Source: Pomphorhynchus laevis (Eukaryota > Acanthocephala > Palaeacanthocephala > Echinorhynchida > Pomphorhynchidae). From it: DNA of 64,000 nucleotides. The stretch is taken from the NCBI GenBank assembly GCA_012934845.2, contig WNNJ02003730.1, positions 33,259 to 97,258 of the forward strand. The letters are read 5' to 3'. The notes beneath the pieces are model-generated. The model was not told where the DNA came from. It saw only the letters and a list, made by a program, of their open reading frames with translations, and did no database searches. Positions within the stretch are counted from its first letter, which is position 1, and every line of letters starts with the position of its first letter. Positions 1-12,100 of the stretch are shown here, one piece after another. Made by a program: the position numbers and the translations under genes.

Positions 1-1110
1 ATCCGCTTGATCACCCAGCTTTCTTAGTCGTTCCATCCACCAAAGGTCTCCACTACAGCGGCCAAAAACATCCACCTCGCTGCTTCGACCCCGTCATTAT
101 ATTTCTTGTGATTGACATTGACAACGTTCGACGTGGCAGCGGCGAGTTGTACGTTAGAGGCGGAGTGACGGAATGCGGACTGTTGGTGTTGAGTGACAGC
201 AAAGCCGACTACATAGGAAGCTTTCCCATAACGAGGATGTCTGCCGGGCGTATTTGTAGGTCCAGGATAATTCCTCGCATTTTCAGCGCTACATCAATTC
301 GAGCCAAATACTACTTCGCGAATGGAGCCATGCCGCAGGTCTTGATAATCCCAAACTGGTAATTGAGTGAGTTTACTTATTAGCAAATATAAAAATTATT
401 GATAAATTTTGGTTGATCTTCCTAATAAGTCAATTTTCGTAAAAGCTTTTTGTCTTAAAAGTTTTAAAAAGGTTACCAAAACCTGTAGTATTTTCGGTCT
501 AATTTTAATTACAAAAACATTGTATGCTTTCAGCATATCTATTAAAACTATTACCATTAAGTTGCTCATTAAGTCGTCTAATGTTGTAAACGATCTTTCC
601 ACTTCGTTTAGGGTTGCTATCCCTTATTGTGTTGGTTGTAGAAGGCTGGCGATGTGTTTGCGGAGTCGAAGACAGATACACTTCGAACATGGCGGATAGT
701 TTCGCAGACATCTATTGGTATTATCCCCCATTCCTTTTTTAACAATGCGATCAAGTTTGCTCCGGGGATGTGGGGCGCCACTTCAAAAGGTGCGAGTCCT
801 GCAGGAAGATGGTTGACAAGATGCACCTAATTATCAGATAGCGATCCGTCGCTATTGGCTAGGAACATATCCTCGAGATGCTCCGGTCTTTGCCACAGGA
901 AACTTGGTTCTGACGCTGAGGGGAACAGTTGACGTTGGCAAGGACTGTTTCGCGACTTACAATTATTGACGAAGACGGACTGATCAAGCGCCGTTCTGTG
1001 AGACGAGTGGAAGAGAGAGAGCTTGATTCTGGCAGCTGCTGTACTTTACAGGATATATACTTTGCAAGAGTGTCCGTACTTGTGCAGATGGGGTGGACAT
1101 TCCGACTGAA
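1..1110 (-). mobile_element. LINE family A remnant: RT start plus C-terminal tail
   Basis: On the minus strand about 900-615 encodes a block like PEHLEDMF...GANLIALLKKEWGIIPIDV..ETIRH. It matches the N-terminal part of a LINE-type reverse transcriptase, where the family form is RPQHLKD and ANLIAL.KK.GGIRPIAVGE.IRR. About 300-60 encodes RPADILVMG followed, after a frame change, by AAVVETFGGWN, which resembles the far C-terminal tail of the same polyprotein. The AT-rich piece 360-600 in between shows no coding signal, so this looks like one internally deleted copy cut by the window edge. There are several stops and frame changes; it is a fossil. The family is recognised from motif memory and the clade is not resolved. 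Confidence 0.6.
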
Positions 1111-1730
1111 ATCAGGCAAAATTCCTACTAAATCAGGCGCATTCTGACTGAAATCAGACGGAATTCAGATGGTGGACATTCCGACTGAAATCAGTACTGC
1201 TTTCACGTGATTCATATTCCGCATGTTCTTTAATTATCTTAATAGTGTTGGTGGTTTAATTTTTTACCAGAAAAGGTAAAACAACTTTCTTGCAATGAAG
1301 ATTCTTTAAAAATTATCTTTGTAAATAATGAATTCATTATGTATAATTTTTTAATTACTCGTAAATTTAATTGGGCTATCGGTAAGCTTTAACTGTAATA
1401 AAAGTTTTACATTTTTATATTTATAAATAAAAAATATAAATAACATTGAATATTTCGTAGAATTACAATTCTACGGAATTGTAATTGTGGAATTACAATT
1501 GTGATTCCACAATAGAAATTGTGGAATTACAATTCCATAATTTCCTTTATATATCCTTTATTTATTATATTTATTTATTGTATCATTTATATATTTGTAT
1601 ATATAAATATATATTCTAAAATCCGGATAGGGAATCGGACGTTTAAATTAATAAGGTGATAGTTTTCCGGACTATTACCTTATATATCACCATTAGTGAT
1701 CGAAAATGACAGTTAGCTTCTTAAGAACAA
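1111..1730. other. non-coding AT-rich stretch with inverted repeats
   Basis: There is no gene here. The GC-richer tail 1111-1200 repeats the words 'gactgaaatcag' and 'ttccgactgaaatcag' three times at short spacing. Around 1455-1545 the words 'gaattacaatt' and 'aattgtaatt' recur in both orientations and can form several overlapping hairpins. Confidence 0.5.
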
Positions 1731-2075
1731 TATTATTGAGGAAAAGGGAGCGAAACCTGATAAGATATCAGTTCCTCCTGATAACCTCTATTCCTTATTA
1801 GAATACATGCTATATTACTTATTAGACAATTCATAAAAATTGACTACTATTTTACATTTTTACATTTTACATTTTACGTCGTCTATTATTTATTAGTCAA
1901 TTCATTAAAATTGATTTTTATTTTAAATTTCAATTTTAAATTTTATCGTTATATAAATATAAATTGTGTAAAATCTTATTTAAATATTTATCTTTTGTTT
2001 TTTTTATTTGTCTTTATTTTCAATTTAATAAAAAGTATAAAATACGTAGCTGATCTAATAATTAAAACTAACTGT
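1731..2075 (+). repeat. Naiad-type PLE 3'-end copy 1
   Basis: This is a 5'-truncated copy of the 3' untranslated region of the Penelope-like element seen complete at 44480-47600. It carries the shared block 'gcgaaacctgataa', then 'agttcctcctgat', 'cctta' and the hairpin region 'caattcataaaaattga', followed by AT-rich sequence and the terminal words 'aaaatacgtagctgatct'. It lies about 660 bp upstream of the transporter start codon and in the same direction. Confidence 0.75.
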
Positions 2076-2139
2076 TTTAATTCTGTATTTTTCAACTGAA
2101 ATGATAACAATTTGCAATTGAAGCTAGTCTAAATAATAA

Positions 2140-2250
2140 TTTTATAAGTTTAATTTTATAAATTTAATTTTAAAAGTTTGATTTTATAGGTTTAATTTTA
2201 AAAGTTTAATTTTATATTATTTAATTTAATAAGTTTAATTTATTAAAATC
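2140..2250. repeat. short AT-rich tandem repeat
   Basis: An imperfect array of a 13-16-bp word near 'aagtttaattttat', about seven units, in the 5' flank of the transporter gene. Confidence 0.6.
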
Positions 2251-2736
2251 GATAGTTACTAAAAACAATAATGATTGTATTTTGAAAGGTATAAATGATA
2301 AAGTATTTTATATTTCACAAACATGTTGTATTTACATTCTAGTTTTATGAATAAAACACAATGCATATTTTAATAAGTATCAAAATGAACAAAACATATT
2401 AATTCAACTCATTCGATGCAAATACATCGCTGTAATATATTTATACCTTTGAATTTGTTGTCATACAGATAGAGACACTACCATGATTATATCTTTCTTT
2501 AATAATTTGTGATGTGCATGAGTATTTCTTTTTTTGTTGTGTTGCATTACGGTAGAAACAAAAGTCAAATACCGAATTAGTCATTGCCTCGTGATAATCG
2601 TTATTGCTAGGAATTGTCGACTTCAAATGTAGCAAAATTAATCTCAAACAAAATATCTTGTTTTACAAAATACTAAAAGTATCTAACTATAAACGAAATA
2701 GTAGACGTAATTATCCTGGCATTTCAAGAGAATATC

Positions 2737-3190
2737 ATGCCGACTGAATTCGACAACCAGACTGATGATGAAATACCAACTAACATAGAATTAAAGAAAC
2801 GGCTTAGTGCTTTTACCGGGGCAATGTTTATCGTTAATTATATGGTCGGCAGTGGTATCTTTGTTACACCTCAGTTTGTGTTGCTTGAAGCTGGATCGAT
2901 AGGCGCAAGTCTGATAGTCTGGCTTATTTGTGGAATTGTAATAATATGTGGCTGCCTAATGAATGTGGAACTCGGATGCATGCTACCATTAGCCGGTGGG
3001 GCATATGAACACATGCTTGTTGGTTTACATAGAATTGCAGCATATCTTTTTTCTTGGACATATCTTATACTTATTTCACCTGCTGCATGTGCGGCAGGTG
3101 CATTATCATTTAGCAACTATTTACTAGCAACCGCTTTTCCTTGTGAATCACATACTTTTCTTAGCATTGTATTGTCAATCGGATGTATTT
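2737..3190 (+). CDS. SLC7A: transporter exon 1
   Basis: Encodes residues 1-151 with a hydrophilic N-terminus and helices 1-4, including the GSGIF motif. The first ATG (context atatcATG) opens the frame. The donor GTAAGT at 3191 leaves phase 1. Untranslated exons further upstream cannot be excluded. Confidence 0.92.
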
Positions 3191-6100
3191 GTAAGTATTT
3201 ATTTAACAAAACACATATTTGTAAAAATCAAAGTAAATTTAAATAAATTTTTATGAAACAGCGAATTTTAAAGTCAAATATGAAAAATTAACTATTTATT
3301 AATGATTGTCAACAAATCCGATCGGTTATATGAATTTACTTCATACTTTCAGTACTATGTTTTCAGGAAAACCTGATAAGATAGCAGTTCCTCCAGATGA
3401 CTTATATTTCTTAATATAAGTCATCTATTAGTCTTATATTTCTTATTAGTCAATTCATAACAATTGACTTTTATTCAAAATTTGATTTTAAATTTAAACT
3501 TGATATAAATTATATAAAATCTTATTTAACAATTATTTATAATTATTAATTATAATATTTATAATTATTTATAATATTATAATTATTTATAATTATTAAT
3601 TATAAACATTTATGGATAATAAACAATATGTTTTGTATTAGAATAAGGTATACTAAATAATCAAATTTCATCATAGGAAATAAGTCATTTGTATGTATTT
3701 GGCCCACTGCTTTATTAAATCGAGGAACAGGGTTTAGATTCACTATCAATTTTCTTAATTCGACTAATTCCAATATCGTAAATCCATATGTTGGACCAAG
3801 GAATAGGGAACGAAACCTGATAACATAGCAGTTCCTCTTGATGACCACTGATCCTTATTCTGATACATCGTCTGTTACTTATTAGTCAATTCATAAAAAT
3901 TGACTTTTATTTTAAATTTTAATTTTTTATTTTAACTTAATGTATGTTATAAAATCTTCTAAGATTTATTTAAAAATATAAATTTTAAATTGTAATTTGA
4001 TATAAATATAAATTGAATGAGATTTTATATATTTATTATATCTTTATTTTTGATTGATATATAGTATAAAATGTGTAGACTCGTTTATCTGATCTGATTA
4101 CTCAATATCTGATGTTATTTATTAGTCAAACCATAACAATTAATTCTTATTTTAAATTTCAATTTTAAATTTTAACTGAATATAAATATAAATTTTATAA
4201 AATCTTATATAATTATGTAATCTTAATATCTATGGATATAAATAAAAATTAAATAAAATCTTATATAATTATGCAATCTTACATAATTTCCTGCTAATAT
4301 AGCAGTTAGTAGTTTATTCTGATGACCTCTAATCCTTATTCTAACACATCATCTGGTATTTATTAGTTAATTTATAAAAATTGACTTTTATTTTAAATTT
4401 AAATTTTAAATATAAACTTAATTTAAATTATATAAAATCTTATATAACAATTATTTTTTATTTATAATTATTTATTATTAGCATTATTTTTAATTTACAA
4501 ATAGTATAAAATACGTAAACTCAGTTATCTGATCTGATTAGTCCCAACATTGCAGTCCTTAATATTATTTTTTTATAATAACTGAGTTGTAAATAACTAT
4601 TCATAAAAAAGTAAATATATTTACTTATTTATTTAAAAAGCAAATATCTTAATCTTAAGATTTTCTATAATTCATATATTTATAAGGTGAGAATTTTTTA
4701 ACTTAATTTTTATGAACCAATTATTTGATAATATACAATGTGTTAGAATGAAGATTATATGTAAGAATAAAACACAAATTAATATTTTAAAACAATTTAA
4801 TATCAATTTAATATTTATTAATATTAAATTAATATAATTTAATCACTCAAAATTTAATCAAATGAAGATATAACCTCTCAACAAGAGAATTCGAATGCAG
4901 AGTAGACTAATTGTTATGAATTGACTAATAAATAACATACGTTGTATCATAATAAGGATTAGAGGTCATCAGGAGGAACTGCTATGTTGTCAGTTTTCGG
5001 TCCCTATTCCTCGACTCAACATAATAGCTGGGCCAAAATACATGCTAATGACGTATTTTCTCTTATGAAATTTGACTATCTAGTGTAATATCTTAGTTGA
5101 ACGCAGAGTATAAATAAAAAAGTATAAAACTGGCATTTCACAATTGTGATATCACTTAGTGTAAATATTATCTAATAATATAAATTAATGGAGATGAATC
5201 ATTTCTATAATACAACAACTTGAATCACAGCATTCAGTTGTCCACCTGAACGCAATGTATTAACAGAAAGTCTTATAATATCAACAATCACAAAATTGTA
5301 TTTTTACAACCGTGAAATATTATATTATATTATTCGTATTATATTATACACGTCATAATTTTCTTTTTGAATCGAAACAGATTGAGATGACAACATATAA
5401 AAAGATGACCTCTAAAGTTTCATAGGTATATTATTTTAATTAAAACTGTGTTACGACATATACCGAAGATATAATCGTTCAGATATAAACTAAAATTACA
5501 AGTTTTAAATTGCAGCAACAGATAGTTTGTGCTCAATTTCATCAGTGGGAAATAGCCATAAAATATGAAATTACGTTTCCAATTTTCATATAAATAAATG
5601 TTTTCTCTTCTATTCATTTGCTGATATCAATTTGACTTGCGGTATGGTCATCAACGTAGTTTTTATTCTAAGATATGAATTTGTAAATACTTGATATAGC
5701 ATTAACATTTTTTTAAATTACATAAAATTAAAAGTATTGTTATAAAGTCAAAAAGATAATTAGAAATACTGTTCATTAGAAATATAGAGATGTTTATCCT
5801 GCCGACTCCGTAAAACAAGCCGTGTTTCCTCGTTGCGCTAACTCGCTGTATGAGGTAACTCATTGCCCGTTTATCTCCAGTCGATCAAAGTAATGTTTCT
5901 CATGAGTTGCAAAAAACGGTGTACTAATGCCAACGGCTCCCATGGTTTCGATGGCGATCGGGACAAACTTGTACTGCCGCTCATCTTAGCCGCTATATTT
6001 GGTACCCTTCACAAGTTCAGCATGATCAGCAACGGAACTTGCAGAATGTACTGCGAGCTATGTGACTGGCTGCGAGAGTGTTTGGGCGTCAAAGTCACAA

Positions 6101-9100
6101 ACAAGCACTCGCTCCGACTCCCACGGCAGTAACGAAGCCCTGTCGGCCCGCTTACCGTCGTCTCTAGTCATACCGACGTGTTCCAGTCTGGATGGAATTC
6201 CTGCGGAGGCTAGGACCATTCTCACACTTTCATTGACCGCTGATTGGCGTACATTTCTGTCTTTTGTTGCAATCTAGCGCATAAGCGCTGTTTTTCCGGA
6301 CTAAGACCATTTTGAAGCGGTAGCAATGAGGGGAGCACGCGATTCGGGACTAGTTGCTTTGTCGACAATCTTTTGGTGACACGCATCATAATAGCCCTCC
6401 ATCGTTTCTGAATGGCTGGCGCCGATTGGATTGTTGCCTGAAATTCAGCGTGCAATTGACCTGTAGCTTTTTCAAAGTCTGGGTCTGGTAAGAGTGGATA
6501 TAGTGATGGGCAGCTTCCTAGCAGTCTCTTGGTTAGCTCTGTTGTTAAGCATACAGAAGAGCCGAACGCAGGTATTGTGACTTTCAGCGCTTGTCAAACA
6601 CTAAGTCCTTCGAGCCTGATCGGTAAGGTATTCTGCCGCCACACATCATCGGGAAGCGTCACATTCAGCACAATGCTCAGTAGACGGCGGACTTCTTCGT
6701 CGAATGAGTGTAGTTGCTTGCTCCAAAAGCAGAGAGAACATCGAAGGTGGAAACCTATTTTCGGAAGGCAGAGGGAGCTTCGAAGATGTAGGAAAGCGCA
6801 ATGGGCACTTAATTCGATAAACATTTTTCTGTGTTTGAAAGCTTGTTTACGGCTTTACCCAGAGCTCCATCGATATTAGCTTGCTCTCTTAGAGGAGCTA
6901 CCAATAGCGTAGCGTCTTGAGGTGAAACTGTATGACACCCTGTTAGTTGTCATATGATGTCTCTGCTGAGATCTAGGCTGTCTGTGATTACCTCACTCTG
7001 TTCGGAATTTAGCTTCAATCAGATTTCAAACCCCGCTGCCTGAATTTTTCGAATGTCTGAGAGGATGGTGGTTGCAGTACTGCTCAGAACGCAGTATCCA
7101 AATACCAAATATTGATGAAAGAATCCAGACTGTGTGCTGGAGCGTTAACTGCAAGGCAGAAAATCACTGCGCACAGTGTTACATCCTGTTGGAGCCTTCG
7201 CCGGATATAATGTGCTCACTACGCGCATATACAAATTTATATTCACATATATGCAAATTAAAAGAAAATTTCCATCAACTGAGAAAGATAATACAATTTC
7301 TACTAAATGTTTTTACAATTTAAAACAAATGCTGCTCCTATTGATACAATCAGTAGTAAATTGAGCATTTATAATACCGACCATATATATCTGATATATG
7401 TTAGTGTTATATATTAGTGTATCAAACAACAGAGTGATCAATCGTCGTATTTAGGAAAATTTCAATTCTTTAAATAATTAGCTTATTCAAATATTTGAAT
7501 GTGCAGAAGAAAAATGTGATTTGGGACATTTACTATTAGCTTGACGAAAACGGTTATTATGAAAAATTAATTAATTTAAATTTACTAAATTAATTAATAA
7601 ATCATTAAATTAATAATCACTAAATTAATTAATCAATGATTTAAGGTTGAAGAATTGAGAAATTAAATATTTAATTAATTTTAAATGTTTCTTTTATAAA
7701 AATTATAAAATTTATCATAAATTAATTATAAAATTTTTATTCTTTAATAAAATATATAAAATACTTAAAATACATTAAATGAATAAATAAGGTGTGCCCC
7801 GTGTTAGTACGAAATAGATATAATATTTATATAAATGAAGTTTAATCGTACAGTTGTGTTTGCTATCATTAAATACCATTTAGTGCTCAAAATAAACAAT
7901 GAACATTTTCAAGCAATCGTTGTTTAATCTGTAATCTAAGAAATTAAATGAACTGATATTGTAAATATATTAGCACGAAGTTAAAAAATAAGGTAATAAT
8001 AAATAGAAAAAGTAGATAAACAAAACACAAATTGCTCAAAATTATCAGCTAGCTAAGATTAACGTATTAATTGGGATCTTAATTATTGTTATCAAAAGCG
8101 ATTAGTATAAAATATAAAAAAAATATTTTATAAAATATAAATATATTGCATATATTAAAAACGTTAAAAGCGATACTATAAAGTTATATTAATTATGAAC
8201 TTCGTATAATAATTAAGCTATTTGCACTAAGTCATGTCCTACCTAAATTGTCAAAACTTCTTCGATATCAAGCTGCATACTGAAAAAGCAGCTCCACCGA
8301 AGACAATCGTTGATCATCTTGGTCATGTTCATATTTTGCAGTTTGCTAAAAATTTTCTTAATTCGTATAGAAATTATAAAAAGTAGTGCTTAAGAATTTA
8401 AAAAATACATGCTCATTTACTTATTTATTATATTATATTTTATAAAAATTTTATAGCTATAATCAATGATAGAAAATTAGTGTTTGCTCGATATGTCAAT
8501 AACCTCTGCTAATCGCGGTTTGAGTTATTAATTTAGTTTCTTTGTACATAAATAGTACAAAGAAAATTTGGGAATGTAAGAAGTATGTTCAATTGTACAA
8601 AGATAACAAGAGGAAATATTAACAAAGTTGGTTTAACAACGTAAAATATGATAAATACGTTCTATACCAACAATTTCGCGGCAAAACAAATAACATACAA
8701 GATTATTCCAGTCGACAACTAATCCGTGTGTCGGGTCGTATAGGCAATGCACAAACCAGATTACTCCAGACACCGCAATCCTTGGTGACAGATTGGAGTT
8801 CTCTTTCAGATTGCCCAAGGCGGTCTTTAGCGAGTTTCGAGATTTGATCTCTCCACCGGTATCAAGATCTATCTCGAGATCTCTTCCCAGATAGTTCTGA
8901 CTGGAAAACCCTTTGAGGAAGACGATCCCTAGACATCTCAGAACGTACCATAGTAACTTCAACTGACTTTCTTTGATGTAGAGAGGCAGCAGCTTTACCT
9001 TGAGTACATCCCGAATAACGGGATTGACTCGGGGTAATAATATATTATGAAGGCATTATATATATGATATTTTAAAGGCATTCCATGTAACGGTATACGT

Positions 9101-12100
9101 TAAATTGTGAATATCAACAAGCCATTGAACATTGAATTTTCTAAAATAATAATTTGGTCCCATTTTTTTAATTTACACATTTCTTCTATATTTTTATTTT
9201 ATTACATAATTATAATTTTTTAAAATAACAATTTGGCAGATATTCGATTTTTGTTTAATGCGTTTCTAACTTCATCAAATTCCCATCTTGGTCATGTTCA
9301 TATTTTGCAGTTTGCTAAAAAATTTTCTTATTTCACATAGAAATTATAAAAAGTAGTGTTTAAGAATTTAAAAAATACATGCTCATTCTGTAAAGCGTTG
9401 TCTATCCCAAATCGTAAACAATTAGACGATTTATGATATAGTAATATGTAAAAATACACTAAATATAAGTATATTATTCATTTAGTAGCTAAACTCTAAC
9501 TACTAAGTAACTATAAATTAGTTAGAAATTTTATTAATAAAATAAGATATTATCAATAAAATTACTTCAAAATACTTTGATTTTGAAGTAACGATTTTTA
9601 AATTACGTATCAATTCGTACAAATTTATAAACACTGTAGATCTTGATCATACACTCGTGATTTGTTACGGATTTTAATTTTAAAGTATCGATTTTGAATT
9701 GCAACTTAAATTGTGGAATTAAAATTACAGATTTTGATAATAAAAGTCATGATTTGTGAACAATTTTTATTTTAAAGTATCGATTGTGTCAACACATTTT
9801 AAATTGCACAAATTTATAAACATTGAAGATTTTGATGATAAAAATCATGATTTGTGATTAATTTCTATTTAGAAGTCGCGAATTTCAAATTACATTTTAA
9901 TTTGTACAAATTTATAAAAACTGTAAATTCTGATCATAAACTCATGATTTGTTACCAATTTTGATTTTTTAATTACAAAATCAAAATTGATTTTGATTTT
10001 TTAAATTACAATTAAAATTGTGCAAAATTTACATTAAATTTTGATAATAAACATCATGATTTGTAACATTTCGATTTTAAAGTATCTATTTTTTAATTAC
10101 ATTTAAATTTTACAATGTTTTTAAAATTTTAGATTGTGATATTATATTTTAATTTCATTATATAAAATATGATATAATATAAATATAATACAATATCACA
10201 TAATATAAATGTTGTGATATTATATACAATTGTATATGTTATACAGTTGTATACATATAATTTTGTAATATAAGTTTTATTTTTAGGATTTATCGATTAT
10301 TAAATTTATCAAATTATATTGTTTTTTGAGCAGTATTTAAACAAACTACGCGATAATTTTTAACCCATTAAAGTATGTAATGTCTATATTAATTGATTCA
10401 ATTTTCTTGATAAATTACTGCTTATGGATTGCCATAAGCAATCCATAAGCATTTACAGTACATTTATACTCTATTTAAATAGAGTATAAATGTAATTTCA
10501 ATTATAATATTGTGCCTAGCTGATATGAGAACAGCGCTTTATTCCTTTGTTTATTTTGCTGAAATTTGTTGATTTTGAATATTTATAAAATTCAACTTCA
10601 TATTTACTAATTCAAAGGGATTTTTGTGGTATTGAACACTTGGCATATACGAATGGTAAATATGTGTCACAAAGGATTCGCAATCGGAAAGCTGATGACT
10701 TTACTTGCGATAGTTATAATGGGTATTTATGGAATTGTAATCGGTAAGATCAACTTTTGTCAAAATTAAAAATATCTATCTTTATGAGAACAAGTTTGTA
10801 CCTAAATAATACAGTATTTTCAGATAAAGTTTAAAAATAAGTGTTGCTTGTTAATTAAAAAAAACTTAATTACTTTACTCACTAAATAAACCATTAAAAA
10901 GTTTAAAAAGCATAAAATCAATATCAACTTAATCGTAAAAATAATTTAGTGCAAATTTCATACAACAACATTTTGATTATTATTGTAAATTAGTTATTTT
11001 AAAATTAAAATTAAAATTTGGGTTACAAAATGTATTAAATTAAAGTTAAAATGAAATGTAAAAATTGAGTTTATCAATAAATAGAATTGTATTATGATAC
11101 CAATTTTAAATAATATTCGTATCTATACAACAAAAACATAATTTTAAGTCATAGGAAATCGATCAAATACTCATTAAATATGATTTTAAAGAATTTGATT
11201 ACAATGGTTGACGATATTGAACTAATATAAACATATAAATAGCACAATCAAATATCATTTACTTGAAATTGCGATTAATTGAAAATTTTTTATTTTCATT
11301 ATTAATTATATATATTTAATTCACATATATTTTAATTTAAATGTCTTGGACAGAAAGAACGGTAGTCGAACTAACAATTGTAAAGTATAACTTTTCGAAA
11401 AGCTTACTTTATTTTTATACACGACATTTTTTATGTCGTGTATGTATTTGCTTATTTTTAAAAACTAATTTAATATTTGCAAATTTGAATACCATAATTA
11501 TTGTTTTTGTTTCTATCAGTTTAATTTACTTTAAGATTATAATCTGAAGTTGATTCATAATTAAGATTATAATCTAAATTATAATCTTATGTTGGGTCAA
11601 GGAATACGGGCTAAACCCTGATAACATAGCAGCTCTCATCCTTATTCTAATAGCTCGTATATTATTAATTAGTCAATTCATAACAATTGACTTTTATTTA
11701 AAATTTGATTTTAAATTTAAACTTGATATAAATTATATAAAATCTTATTTAACAATTATTTATAATTATTAATTATAATATTTATAATTATTTATAATAT
11801 TATAATTATTTATAATTATTATTAATTATTATGGATAATAAACGATAAGTTTTGTATTAGAATAAGGTATACTAAATAATCAAATTTCATCATAGGAAAT
11901 AAGTCATTTGTATGTATTTGGCCCACTGCTTTATTAAATCGAGGAACAGGGTTTAGATTCACTATCAATTTTCTTAGTTCGACTAATTCCAATATCGTAA
12001 ATCCATATGTGGGACCAAGGAATAGGGAACGAAACCTGATAACATAGCAGTTCCTCCAGATGACCACTGATCCTTATTCTGATACATCGTCTGTTACTTA

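Noticed and set aside
3600-3848. 82-codon minus frame repeated at 11822-12067 as a possible conserved gene
   Set aside because: Both are antisense shadows of the duplicated Naiad 3' UTR unit; conservation comes from the repeat, not from protein selection.
9575-10140. CRISPR-like array
   Set aside because: Units are long and diverged, without fixed repeats and unique spacers, in a eukaryotic intron; it is a decayed minisatellite.
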